Assembly: GCF_900101865.1 (NCBI RefSeq) | Contig: NZ_FNAH01000008.1 | Coordinates: 112,076 to 176,075, forward strand | Direction: 5' to 3' | Source: Paracoccus isoporae | GTDB taxonomy: Bacteria > Pseudomonadota > Alphaproteobacteria > Rhodobacterales > Rhodobacteraceae | DNA length: 64,000 nt | Part shown: positions 16,625 through 25,022 of the stretch, piece by piece | How the letters are laid out: the number at the start of each line of letters is the position of its first letter | Position numbering within the stretch: position 1 is the first letter of the stretch | Translations under genes and position numbers: made by a program | The notes under the pieces: model-generated | Databases searched by the model: none | What the model was told of the DNA's origin: nothing | What the model saw: only the letters and a program-made list of their open reading frames with translations

Positions 16625-17941
16625 CTAGATGCGGCCGGCATCCTCCATGATCTCGGTGACTTCTTCGGCGGCGGTGTTCAGCGCCTCCTCGGTTGTCTTG
16701 TCGCCCAGGATCGCGGCCTGCAATTGCGGCCACAGCGCATTGGAGATCTCGCCCCATTCCGCGACAAGCGGCGGGGTGAATGCATGATCGCGCATCGATT
16801 CGCCCCAGACCTCGAAGACCTCGACCATGAAGTCGTTGCCGTCGGCCTCGAACTCGGCCGTCACGTCGTCCCAGACCTTGCTGCGCGTTGGCAGCAGCCC
16901 GGCCCGCGCCTCGATCATCTGGGCGTCATGGCTGGTCAGGAACATCATGAAGCTGGCGGCGGCATCCTTGTTGTCGCAGGATTTGGTCATCGAGAAGCTG
17001 TGCGAGCCCGACCACCCGCTGCGCTTGCCGCCCGACCCCTTGGGGGCCAGGGCCACGCCGACATCGCCCTGCACATTCGAATCCGGGCTGTTGAAATAGG
17101 CGGCCCATCCGGCCCAGTCGAGATCGTAGGCCACGCTGCCGGCGGCAAAGCCCAGCCCCAGATCGTCCCAGACATAGTTCGTCGTGCCTGCCGGAACCGC
17201 CTTGTCCTGGTAGAGCTTCACGAACCAGTTCAGCGCCTCCTGACCCTCCGGCCCGTTGAATGCCGGGGTCCAGTCGTCATTCAGAAGCCGACCGCCATTC
17301 GCAACCAGCATTTCCAGGAACCGGCCGGCGATGGCCTCGTCCTTGCCGGCGAAATGCGTGCCGTAGCGGTCCGGCGGATCTGCAAAGAAGATCGCCTGGT
17401 CGCTGGCCTGGTCCCAGGTCTCCGGCGGGGTCAGATCATAGCCGAAGCGTTCCTTGAACTTCGCCTTGTTCTCCGCGTCCTCGTAGAGCGACTTCACATA
17501 GAACATGTTCGACACGTCGGAGTGACGCGGCAGTTCCACCAGCTCTCCGTCCACCGTCGAATGCTCGATCACAAGGGGCGAGAACGCCTCCAGCACCTCG
17601 GCCGGGATCAGGTCATCAAGCGGCTGGTTCATCGCCGTGTATTGCGGCGCGAAATTGGTGTGGCTGGAGAACACGCAATAGCCGATATTCCCGGCCGCGA
17701 TGTCCTGTTTCATTTCGCGGTCCAGCTCGAAATGGCTCTTGCGCGAAAGGATCTCCACCTTGGCGCCGGTCGCCTCCTCCCATTGCGGGATGAGCGCGTA
17801 GAGCGGTTCATACTGCGCACCGCCGATCAGCTTCACGCGCAGCGTATAGCCCTCGAACGTCCCGTAATCCTGCGCCTGTGCCGGCATGGCCGGGCAGGCC
17901 GCCGCCACCGTCGAGGCAAGTGCGAATGTCACGGTCTTCAT
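16625..17941 (-). CDS. Sugar ABC transporter substrate-binding protein (family 1)
   Basis: This 438-residue periplasmic binding protein has a signal peptide (MKTVTFALASTVAAACPAMP, cleavage probably after AQA) and then the mature solute-binding fold: TLRVKLIGG, LIPQWEEATGAKVEIL and later NMFYVKSLYEDAE and GWSGSHSFSM. Family 1 proteins bind mono- or oligosaccharides for CUT1 transporters. The start at 17941 has GGGAGGG upstream; the frame extends to 18019 without support. It is the first gene of the nine-gene minus-strand operon reaching 9604. The sugar is unknown; L-fucose or a related 6-deoxy or pentose sugar is inferred. Confidence 0.93.
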   Translation of the reverse strand: MKTVTFALASTVAAACPAMPAQAQDYGTFEGYTLRVKLIGGAQYEPLYALIPQWEEATGAKVEILSRKSHFELDREMKQDIAAGNIGYCVFSSHTNFAPQYTAMNQPLDDLIPAEVLEAFSPLVIEHSTVDGELVELPRHSDVSNMFYVKSLYEDAENKAKFKERFGYDLTPPETWDQASDQAIFFADPPDRYGTHFAGKDEAIAGRFLEMLVANGGRLLNDDWTPAFNGPEGQEALNWFVKLYQDKAVPAGTTNYVWDDLGLGFAAGSVAYDLDWAGWAAYFNSPDSNVQGDVGVALAPKGSGGKRSGWSGSHSFSMTKSCDNKDAAASFMMFLTSHDAQMIEARAGLLPTRSKVWDDVTAEFEADGNDFMVEVFEVWGESMRDHAFTPPLVAEWGEISNALWPQLQAAILGDKTTEEALNTAAEEVTEIMEDAGRI

Positions 17942-18112
17942 TGATTCCCTCCCGAAGCCACTTGAAGCCTTTCGTATTTGATAATTTATTTTTGTCCATG
18001 AAAAAACTATTTGTGTCAACGGCTTTGTTCGGGATATAGAAATGCGCAGGGTCAGGGCCTCGGCGAAACCCCGTGCAATGACCAGCCAAACCGATGAAAG
18101 GGGAGGAGCAGA
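17942..18112. promoter_or_regulatory. Divergent promoter region of the sugar-acid locus
   Basis: This 171-nt region separates the binding-protein operon (minus) from the aldose dehydrogenase gene (plus). It has an AT-rich core (about 17970-18040) unlike its surroundings. A TTGACA hexamer on the minus strand (18019-18014) is a candidate -35 element for the transporter operon; no good -10 is evident. It is the likely binding place of the IclR regulator (inference). Confidence 0.45.
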
Positions 18113-19117
18113 ATGGCCGCAATCAGACGCACCAGGCTCGGTCAGGCGGGGCCGGAGATCAGCCAGCTCGGGCTGGGCTGCGCGACGCTGGGGGGATTGT
18201 TCTCACCGGTTTCCGATGCGGATGCCGGACAGGTGATCGACGCCGCCACCTCTGCAGGGGTCACCTATTTCGACGCAGCCCCGTTCTATGGCCACGGCCT
18301 GGCCGAGCACCGGCTTGGCCAAGCGCTGCGCGGATGTGAGGCGGTCATCTCCACCAAGGTGGGTCGGCTGCTGCGGCCGGGGGCCGCGCCCGACCCCGGT
18401 GCCTGGGTGCAGGCGCTGCCGTTCACGCCGGTCTATGACTATTCCTATGACGGCATCATGCGCAGCTTCGAGGATTCGCTGCAGCGTCTGGGTCGCGACC
18501 GGATCGAGATCCTGTTCATCCACGACATCGGCAACCGGACACATGGCGAAGAAGACGGCCCAACGCTGTTTGCGCAGGCCTTGGGCGACGGGTATCGCGC
18601 GCTGGAGGAGCTCCGCGATGCGGGCGTTGTCGGGGCCATCGGTCTGGGTGTGAACGAATCGGAGGTCTGTCTGGCCGCGTTGGCGCAGGGGCAATGGGAC
18701 GCCTTCCTGCTCGCGGGCCGCTACAGCCTGCTGGAACAGGTGCCGCTTGACGATCTGTTCCCGCGCTGCACGGCCGCAGGCACCGACATCGTCATCGGCG
18801 GTCCGTTCAATTCCGGCGTTCTGGCGGGCGCCGACAGTTTCGATTACGGCGCCGTCCCGCCTGCCATCGCCGATCGGGTCACGGCAATCCGCCGCATCTG
18901 CGCCGATCACGGCGTGGCGCTTCCCGCCGCCGCGCTGGCGTTCTGCCGTGCCCATCCATTGGTGAAAAGCACCATCCCCGGACCGCGCAGCCCGCGCGAG
19001 ATGAACCAGATCGTCGAATGGTGGCACAGCCCGATCCCGACATCCTTCTGGTCGGATCTGAAAACCGCCGGCCTGCTGCACGAGGCCGCCCCAACCCCGC
19101 AAGGAGAAGACGCATGA
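18113..19117 (+). CDS. Aldo/keto reductase, aldose (L-fucose/D-threo-aldose type) 1-dehydrogenase
   Basis: This 334-residue AKR has the catalytic tetrad Asp54 and Tyr59 (FDAAPFYGHG), Lys82 (ISTKVGR) and His137 (LFIHDIG), and the C-terminal cofactor region STIPGPRSPREM. The pattern GLGCATLGGLF with YGHGLAEHRLG is typical of the D-threo-aldose/L-fucose 1-dehydrogenases, which oxidise the sugar at C1 to a lactone with NAD(P)+. The neighbouring lactonase gene, overlapping by 4 nt, supports this. GGGGAGGAG precedes the ATG. The gene is divergent from the transporter operon. Confidence 0.9.
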   Translation: MAAIRRTRLGQAGPEISQLGLGCATLGGLFSPVSDADAGQVIDAATSAGVTYFDAAPFYGHGLAEHRLGQALRGCEAVISTKVGRLLRPGAAPDPGAWVQALPFTPVYDYSYDGIMRSFEDSLQRLGRDRIEILFIHDIGNRTHGEEDGPTLFAQALGDGYRALEELRDAGVVGAIGLGVNESEVCLAALAQGQWDAFLLAGRYSLLEQVPLDDLFPRCTAAGTDIVIGGPFNSGVLAGADSFDYGAVPPAIADRVTAIRRICADHGVALPAAALAFCRAHPLVKSTIPGPRSPREMNQIVEWWHSPIPTSFWSDLKTAGLLHEAAPTPQGEDA

Positions 19118-19947
19118 AGGTTGACAGCCATCACCATCTCTGGACCCTGTCGCGCGGCGATTATGGCTGGCTGACGCCGGATCTGGGCGCGATCTACCGC
19201 GATTTCACCGTGGCGGATCTCGAGCCGCTGCTTGATGCCGCCGGGATTGACCGGACGGTCGTCGTCCAGGCCGCCCCGTCGGTCGCTGAGACGGAATTTC
19301 TTCTGGACTGCGCGGCCGAAACCGCGCGGATCGACGGCGTGGTCGGCTGGATCGACATGGAGGCGCCGGAGGCGGTCGCAACGCTGAAACGCCTCGCGCG
19401 CAATCCGAAATTCGTGGGCATCCGCCCGATGATCCAGGGGATGGCGGATGACGCGTGGATCATGCGCAGCGATCTGGACCCGGTCTTCGATACGCTGGTC
19501 GCCGAGGATCTGTCCTTCGATGCCCTGGTGCTGCCGCGCCATCTCGCCCCGCTGCAGATGCGGATGCGGCGGCATCCCAGTCTGCGCTGCGTGATCGACC
19601 ACGGCGCAAAGCCGGAGATTGCGAGCGGCCGGATCGACGAGTGGCAGCGCGAGATTGCCCGGATCGCGGAGGAGACCGCCTGCATGTGCAAGCTCTCCGG
19701 CCTGCTGACCGAGGCGGGCGATACGCCCACCCATGACCGGATCCGCCCCGCCGCCGATCACCTGATCGCCTGTTTCGGGGCCGAACGGCTGATGTTCGGC
19801 AGTGACTGGCCGGTCCTGAACCTGGCCGGGGATTACGCGGGCTGGGTGGAGATGGTGGCCAGCATCATCGCCGATCTGCCCGAGGCCGACCGCAACCGAA
19901 TCTGGGCCGGCACGGCGCAGGAATTCTATCGGCTCCCGCGCGCGTAG
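19114..19947 (+). CDS. Amidohydrolase-family sugar lactonase (L-fuconolactonase type, COG3618)
   Basis: This 277-residue metal-dependent amidohydrolase has the N-terminal metal motif VDSHHHLW, VVVQAAPSVAETEFLL, the strand His in CVIDHGAKP and the late Asp in MFGSDWPVLN. Members of COG3618 hydrolyse L-fucono-, L-rhamnono- and galactono-lactones to the aldonates. The start at 19114 overlaps the dehydrogenase stop (ATGA); the frame upstream to 19018 lies inside that gene. Together the pair turns a free sugar into an aldonate for the dehydratase of the divergent operon. Confidence 0.92.
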   Translation: MKVDSHHHLWTLSRGDYGWLTPDLGAIYRDFTVADLEPLLDAAGIDRTVVVQAAPSVAETEFLLDCAAETARIDGVVGWIDMEAPEAVATLKRLARNPKFVGIRPMIQGMADDAWIMRSDLDPVFDTLVAEDLSFDALVLPRHLAPLQMRMRRHPSLRCVIDHGAKPEIASGRIDEWQREIARIAEETACMCKLSGLLTEAGDTPTHDRIRPAADHLIACFGAERLMFGSDWPVLNLAGDYAGWVEMVASIIADLPEADRNRIWAGTAQEFYRLPRA

Positions 19948-20102
19948 CGGGTTTTCGGCCACACCGGCGCAAGCTGCGAAAAAAATCTTCCGCAGTGTCG
20001 AAGGCAGAGGATCCGCACCGGAAAGTCGCAAGTTCAGACGGTTGAACCGCTGGCGGGGCCGCGCCGGCGGGGTCTCCGCGCCGCGCGGGGTCTGTGCCGC
20101 GC

Positions 20103-20130
20103 TTGACCTCCCCCGGTCAGCCGCCATCAT
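20103..20130 (+). promoter_or_regulatory. Possible promoter for the molybdenum hydroxylase operon
   Basis: A TTGACC hexamer (20103-20108) lies 16 nt upstream of CATCAT (20125-20130), about 30 nt before the ATG of the iron-sulfur subunit. The -10 match is weak, so this is only a candidate. The rest of the 19948-20159 gap shows nothing recognisable. Confidence 0.25.
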
Positions 20131-20159
20131 CGGGGGCGGACCCAGCCAGGAGGCCAGGC

Positions 20160-20618
20160 ATGACGACATTTCGCGTCAACGGACAAGACCACGATCTCGA
20201 CATCGATCCCGATACGCCGCTGCTCTGGGTGCTGCGCGACGAACTGCGCCTGACGGGGACGAAATTCGGCTGCGGCATCGCCCAATGCGGGGCCTGCACG
20301 GTGATGATGAACGGCATGCCGCGCCGCGCCTGCGTCACCCCGATCTCGATGGTCGAGGGCAGCGAGATCACCACCATCGAAGGCATGGACGGCCCAGAGA
20401 TCTCGGCCGTGCAAGCGGCCTGGGAAGCGATCGACGTGCCGCAATGCGGCTGGTGCCAGTCCGGTCAGGTCATGTCGGCCACCGCCCTGCTGCAGCAGAT
20501 CCCGAACCCGACGGATGAAGAGATCAACCACGCCATGGCGGGCAATGTCTGCCGCTGCGCGACCTATGTCCGCATCCGGCAGGCCATCCATGACGCCGCC
20601 GCAACGCTGGAGGGCTGA
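20160..20618 (+). CDS. (2Fe-2S)-binding subunit of a xanthine-oxidase-family hydroxylase (IorA-like)
   Basis: This 152-residue small subunit carries two [2Fe-2S] clusters. The plant-ferredoxin-type site has Cys38, Cys43, Cys46 (CGIAQCGAC) and Cys58. The helical site has Cys96 and Cys99 (CGWCQSGQ) plus Cys131 and Cys133 (NVCRCATY). It passes electrons from the molybdenum centre of the next subunit towards an acceptor, here probably the cytochrome encoded two genes on. The ATG at 20160 has AGGAGG upstream; the frame reaching 20094 is unsupported. Four nucleotides separate it from the large subunit gene. Confidence 0.95.
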   Translation: MTTFRVNGQDHDLDIDPDTPLLWVLRDELRLTGTKFGCGIAQCGACTVMMNGMPRRACVTPISMVEGSEITTIEGMDGPEISAVQAAWEAIDVPQCGWCQSGQVMSATALLQQIPNPTDEEINHAMAGNVCRCATYVRIRQAIHDAAATLEG

Positions 20619-20621
20619 ATC

Positions 20622-22769
20622 ATGGCAAGAATCCAGACCACGCGCAGGGGCGTGCTGGCCGGTGGTGCCGGGCTGCTTCTGGGGCTGACACTGCCCTTCG
20701 GGCGCGGCATGGCGCAGCAGGCGGCGACCGGTCCCTTCGCGCCGAATGCCTTCGTGCGGATCGGCACGGATGACGTCGTCACCGTGATGATCAAGCATAT
20801 CGAGATGGGGCAGGGGCCCTATACCGGGCTGGCGACGCTGGTGGCCGAGGAACTTGACGCCGACTGGTCGCAGATGCGGGCCGAGGGCGCGCCTGCTGAC
20901 GGTCAGGCCTATGCCAATCTCGCCATGGGGGTGCAGTTGACCGGCGGTTCGACCGCCATCGCCAACAGCTTCATGCAGATGCGCAAGGCGGGTGCTGCCG
21001 CGCGTGCCATGCTGGTTGCCGCCGCAGCCGAGGAATGGGGCGTCCCCGCGGCTGAGATCACGGTGAAGGCGGGGGTGGTCGCGCATGAGGGGACGGGCCG
21101 CAGCTCCGGTTTCGGCGCGCTGAGCCAGGCGGCCTCCCGCCTGCCCGTGCCGGAGGATCCGCCCGTCAAGGCGGCGGAGGATTTCGTGCTGATCGGCACC
21201 GACCGGCCCAAGCTGGACACGGTGGCAAAATCGAATGGCAGCGCGCAGTTCACCATGGATGTCTATCGAGACAACATGCTGACCGTGCTGGTTGCTCATC
21301 CGCCGAAATTCGGCGCAACCGTGGCCGGGTTCGATGACGGCGACGCACTCGCCGTGCCGGGGGTGGAGATGGTGCGCCAGATCCCGTCCGGCGTGGCGGT
21401 CTACGCCACCAACACCTTTGCCGCCATGAAAGGGCGCAACGCGCTGAAGGTCGATTGGGACATGACCGGGGCCGAGACGCGCAGCACCGCCCAGATGTTC
21501 GACAGCTACTCGGCTGCCGCCGCCGAAGGTGGCCAGACGGTCGAGGAGACGGGCGATCTGTCCGCACTCGACGGGGCCGCGCAGGTGCTGGAGGCGGAAT
21601 ACCGCTTCCCCTTCCTCGCCCATGCCCCGATGGAGCCGCTGGATGCGGTGATCGAGTTGGGCGGCGAACGCGCCGAAATGTGGTTCGGCAGCCAGTTCCC
21701 CGGCCTCGATCAGCCGACGGTGGCCGAGATTTTGGGCCTGCCGCAGGACGATGTGAAGATCAACGTGCTGCTCGCCGGTGGCTCCTTCGGGCGTCGCGCG
21801 CAGGGGACCGCGCATCTCGCCGCCGAAGCCGCAGAGGTCGCCAAGGCGGCCGGGCGTGATGGCGCGTTCAAGCTGGTCTGGACCCGCGAAGATGACGTGA
21901 AGGGCGGGCATTACCGTCCCATGACGGTGCACAGGCTGCGCGCCGGGCTGGATGCGGATGGCAACATCGTCGGCTGGGAAAACGTGGTGGCCAACCAGTC
22001 GATCCTGCGCGGCACGGCGATGGAGATGATGCTGCAGGGCGGGCCGGACGCGACCTCCTACGAAGGATCGACGAATCTGCCCTATCAATTCGGTGCAAGC
22101 CGCATCGGCTGGGCCGAGATGGAGAACCCCGTGTCTGTGCTGTGGTGGCGATCCGTGGGGCACACCCACACTGCCTATGCGGTCGAGACCTTCCTGGACG
22201 AGCTTCTGGCCGCCGCGGGCAAGGATCCGGTGCAGGGCCGGCTGGATCTGCTGCCGGGTGATGCGGCGCGAGAGCGCGGGGTGATCGAGAAGGTGGCGGA
22301 GATGTCCGGCTGGTCCGGCTCGGTGCGGGGCGACAAGGGCTACGGCGTGGCCTATACCAAGAGCTTCAACACCTATGTCGCCGAGGTGGTCGAGATCGAG
22401 GATCGCGGCGGGTCGCCCCATGTCACGCGGGTCTGGTGCGCGGTGGATTGCGGCATCGCCGTCAATCCCAACGTGATCCGCGCCCAGATGGAGGGCGGGA
22501 TCGGCTATGCGCTCGGCACCGCGCTGCATGACCGGATCAGCTTTTCGCCCGGCGGCGAGGTCGAGCAGTCGAATTTCGACGACTACCCGATGCTGCGAAT
22601 CTCGGAGATGCCGCAGGTCGAGGTGGAGATCATTCAGAGCGACGCTGACCCGACCGGGGTGGGGGAGCCGGGCGTGCCGCCGCTGGCCCCGGCGATGGCC
22701 AATGCGTGGCGGGCGCTGACCGGCAATCGCCAATACGAATTGCCCTTCGGCGGGGGGAGCGTCGCATGA
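20622..22769 (+). CDS. Molybdopterin-binding subunit of a periplasmic hydroxylase (IorB-like, xanthine oxidase family)
   Basis: This 715-residue large subunit begins with a Tat signal peptide ([20 protein letters not shown], twin Arg8-Arg9), so it is folded in the cytoplasm and exported with its small partner. Molybdenum-cofactor motifs include [40 protein letters not shown] and the C-terminal [18 protein letters not shown], whose Glu is the conserved catalytic base. The two-subunit, Tat-exported layout matches isoquinoline 1-oxidoreductase (IorB) and periplasmic aldehyde dehydrogenases. The substrate is not evident. The stop overlaps the cytochrome start (ATGA). Confidence 0.94.
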   Translation: MARIQTTRRGVLAGGAGLLLGLTLPFGRGMAQQAATGPFAPNAFVRIGTDDVVTVMIKHIEMGQGPYTGLATLVAEELDADWSQMRAEGAPADGQAYANLAMGVQLTGGSTAIANSFMQMRKAGAAARAMLVAAAAEEWGVPAAEITVKAGVVAHEGTGRSSGFGALSQAASRLPVPEDPPVKAAEDFVLIGTDRPKLDTVAKSNGSAQFTMDVYRDNMLTVLVAHPPKFGATVAGFDDGDALAVPGVEMVRQIPSGVAVYATNTFAAMKGRNALKVDWDMTGAETRSTAQMFDSYSAAAAEGGQTVEETGDLSALDGAAQVLEAEYRFPFLAHAPMEPLDAVIELGGERAEMWFGSQFPGLDQPTVAEILGLPQDDVKINVLLAGGSFGRRAQGTAHLAAEAAEVAKAAGRDGAFKLVWTREDDVKGGHYRPMTVHRLRAGLDADGNIVGWENVVANQSILRGTAMEMMLQGGPDATSYEGSTNLPYQFGASRIGWAEMENPVSVLWWRSVGHTHTAYAVETFLDELLAAAGKDPVQGRLDLLPGDAARERGVIEKVAEMSGWSGSVRGDKGYGVAYTKSFNTYVAEVVEIEDRGGSPHVTRVWCAVDCGIAVNPNVIRAQMEGGIGYALGTALHDRISFSPGGEVEQSNFDDYPMLRISEMPQVEVEIIQSDADPTGVGEPGVPPLAPAMANAWRALTGNRQYELPFGGGSVA

Positions 22770-23362
22770 TGGCAAGAGCTTGGCTGGCCGGGGCGCTCCT
22801 TCTCTGGGCCGCGCCGATCCATGCGCAGGAGGGGCTGTCGGGACCGGATGCGTTTTCCGATATCGCCGATGAGCAGACCCGCTCCGCGGCGCTGTTCGAG
22901 GAGATGGGCAAGGTGCTGACCCATCCCCGCTGCCTGAATTGCCACCCGGTGACCGGCGGGCCGACCCAGGGCGACGACATGCAGCCCCATTCGCCGCCCG
23001 TGTTCCGCGGCGAGGCGGATTTCGGCGCGGTGGGCATGAACTGCAGCACCTGTCACAGCGCCGAGAATGTGGAATTCGTGACCGAGGCCGGCAGCATTCC
23101 GGGCCATGAGATCTGGATGCTCGCGCCCGTCAGCATGGGCTGGCAGGGCCTGAGCCTTGGCGAGATCTGCGCCCAGATCAAGGATCCCGCGCGCAATGGC
23201 GGCAAGACGCTGGAGGAGATCCATGAACATCACGCGGAAGACGGGCTGGTCGGCTGGGGATGGCACCCGGGCGAAGGCCGTGAGCCCGCGCCGGGCAGCC
23301 AGGAGATGTTCGGCCAGTTGACCCGCGCCTGGATCGATACGGGCGCGGCCTGCCCCGGCTGA
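22766..23362 (+). CDS. Periplasmic diheme cytochrome c associated with the Mo-hydroxylase
   Basis: This 198-residue protein has a Sec signal peptide ([18 protein letters not shown]) and two heme-binding motifs, CLNCH and CSTCH, in the first half. The C-terminal half contains [19 protein letters not shown] and lacks further CxxCH motifs. It is the expected electron acceptor of the periplasmic hydroxylase, and such isoquinoline-oxidoreductase-associated cytochromes are known neighbours. The start at 22766 overlaps the large-subunit stop by 4 nt. Confidence 0.88.
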   Translation: MMARAWLAGALLLWAAPIHAQEGLSGPDAFSDIADEQTRSAALFEEMGKVLTHPRCLNCHPVTGGPTQGDDMQPHSPPVFRGEADFGAVGMNCSTCHSAENVEFVTEAGSIPGHEIWMLAPVSMGWQGLSLGEICAQIKDPARNGGKTLEEIHEHHAEDGLVGWGWHPGEGREPAPGSQEMFGQLTRAWIDTGAACPG

Positions 23363-23365
23363 GCG

Positions 23366-24262
23366 ATGACCAGACCCGATCCCCAGCTTGGCCACCGCGG
23401 CGGCGCGGCCCTGATCCCGATCAGCGAGGCGGATGTCCCGCTCCACGCGATCCCTGATGACGGGGCATTCGCGCTGGCGGTCATCACCGGGGTCGAGGGC
23501 CCGTCCTATCGCCCCGTCGGTGCGGTCATGGCGGTGGACGCCGATGGGCGGATGACGGGCAATCTCTCCTCGGGCTGCATCGACCGCGACGTGGCCTTGC
23601 AGGCGGTGCAGGCGCTTGAGGATGGCCGGGCTAGGCATCTGCGCTACGGCGTGGGTTCGCCGTTTCGGGACTTGGAACTGCCCTGTGGCGGTGGTCTCGA
23701 CATCGCGGTGCTGCCGCGCCCGGACCCGGTCCGGCTCGGCCGCGCCCGCGACCTGCTGGCCGGGCGCGAACATGCGGTGCTGGAGCTTGGCCCGGTGACG
23801 CTGGACATCCATCCCGGCCTGAGGTTTCTCGTCTTCGGGAAGGGTCCGGAGGCCAGTTGCTTTGCAGCACTGGCACGCTCGGCCGGGTATCAGGTCGAGC
23901 TGTTCGCGCCAGATGATGACACGCTGCATGGTCCGGCGCGGGGCGAGCGGCTGCGAACGCCGGAATGGCCCGCCGATTTGGCGGTGGATGCCAGGACCGC
24001 GGTCACCATCTTCTTCCACGATCACGACTGGGAACCCGTGCTGCTGGCTGCGGCGTTGCGGTCGCAGGCCTTCTTTGTCGGCGCGCAGGGCAGCCTGCGC
24101 GCGCATCGCGCGCGCTGTGCCGCGCTGTCGGATCTGGGCGTGGCGGAGGAGCTGATCGCGCGGCTGGCCTCGCCGTTCGGACTGATCCCCTCGGCGCGCG
24201 ATCCGCGCACGCTGGCGGTCTCGGTGCTGGCGCAGGCGGTGGAACAGGCGCGTCTGCCGTGA
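23366..24262 (+). CDS. XdhC/CoxI-family molybdenum cofactor maturation factor
   Basis: This 298-residue protein has the XdhC/CoxI domain at the N-terminus (VITGVEGPSYRPVGAVMAVD, SSGCIDRD, LELPCGGGLDIAV) and a Rossmann-type C-terminal domain. That domain ends in the family motif FFVGAQGSLRAHRAR and LIPSARDPRTLAVSVLAQ. XdhC-type proteins bind molybdenum cofactor, help its sulfuration and insert it into xanthine-oxidase-family enzymes. It follows the cytochrome by 3 nt and overlaps the MocA-like gene (GTGA), which fits service to the hydroxylase encoded here. Confidence 0.93.
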   Translation: MTRPDPQLGHRGGAALIPISEADVPLHAIPDDGAFALAVITGVEGPSYRPVGAVMAVDADGRMTGNLSSGCIDRDVALQAVQALEDGRARHLRYGVGSPFRDLELPCGGGLDIAVLPRPDPVRLGRARDLLAGREHAVLELGPVTLDIHPGLRFLVFGKGPEASCFAALARSAGYQVELFAPDDDTLHGPARGERLRTPEWPADLAVDARTAVTIFFHDHDWEPVLLAAALRSQAFFVGAQGSLRAHRARCAALSDLGVAEELIARLASPFGLIPSARDPRTLAVSVLAQAVEQARLP

Positions 24263-24816
24263 GGCTGGGCGGGCTGCTTCTGGCCGCCGGCGCCTCGCGG
24301 CGGTTCGGCCCGGAAGACAAGCTGCTGGCGGATCTGGATGGCTTCCCGCTGGTCCGTCACGCGGCTCTGGCGCTGCGCCGCGCGGGGCCGGATCTGCTTG
24401 TCGCCACCGTGTCCTCGGCGCAGGTGGGGGCGCTGCTCAGGGAAACCGGCTTCCGCATCGTGACCATCCCCGCCGGTCAGCCCCAATCGGTGAGCCTGTC
24501 GGCCGGGTTGACGGAGATGCAGCGCCTGCAAGCGCAGCGTTGCGTGCTTGCCCTCGGGGACATGCCCTATCTGGCGGACGAGGATTTCAGCGCCCTGCTG
24601 TCGGCGCCTGCCGATCTGCCCGCCTGCATGTGGTCCGAGGGGGCACCGTCCCCGCCTGCGGTGGTCCCGCGGGGCTGGTTCGGTCGCCTGATCGGGCTTC
24701 GCGGCGATCGCGGCGCGCGGGAGATCTTGCAAGAGCTGCCCGCGTCGCAGCGCGTCCCGGCGCCGCGCGAACGGTTGCGCGACATCGACCTTCTGTCTGA
24801 TCTGCCCGGTCGGTAG
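24259..24816 (+). CDS. MocA/MobA-like nucleotidyltransferase (molybdenum cofactor cytidylyltransferase)
   Basis: This 185-residue nucleotidyltransferase has the N-terminal NTP-binding loop GGLLLAAGASRRFGPEDK, a QPQSVSLSAGL segment and the metal-binding LALGDMPYL. This fits MocA, which makes molybdopterin cytosine dinucleotide, the cofactor form used by xanthine-oxidase-family enzymes in bacteria. Translation probably starts at GTG 24259, overlapping the XdhC stop (GTGA). The in-frame stretch upstream to 23965 lies inside xdhC and is unused. It is the last gene of the hydroxylase operon. Confidence 0.9.
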   Translation: MRLGGLLLAAGASRRFGPEDKLLADLDGFPLVRHAALALRRAGPDLLVATVSSAQVGALLRETGFRIVTIPAGQPQSVSLSAGLTEMQRLQAQRCVLALGDMPYLADEDFSALLSAPADLPACMWSEGAPSPPAVVPRGWFGRLIGLRGDRGAREILQELPASQRVPAPRERLRDIDLLSDLPGR

Positions 24817-25022
24817 CGCAACGCGCAACCTTCCGGGCAACCGGGGGTGATCCTGTGCCGCCCCGTCGAACCGATCATCGCACAGGGCGGCCGAGTGAAC
24901 GTCCGATGGCCGAACTCCGAGCGCGGGCGTGAAAGCCGAGCCCGCCGCGCAGGGCTGCGCGACGGATCCTTCCATGTCCCGACCACTGCGGCGCTTTTGC
25001 TGCACGCGGCGGCCAGGTGCGA

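Noticed and set aside
20127..22775. 882-codon open frame on the minus strand opposite the Mo-hydroxylase large subunit
   Set aside because: It is an antisense shadow in GC-rich codons: the composition is rich in His, Arg, Gly and Pro with no fold-like pattern, while the plus strand has a complete xanthine-oxidase-family protein with Tat signal.
24840..24900. CCTGTGC...GCACAGG inverted repeat after the MocA-like gene
   Set aside because: The arms are only 7 bp with a loop of more than 20 nt and no T-run; likely chance in GC-rich DNA.
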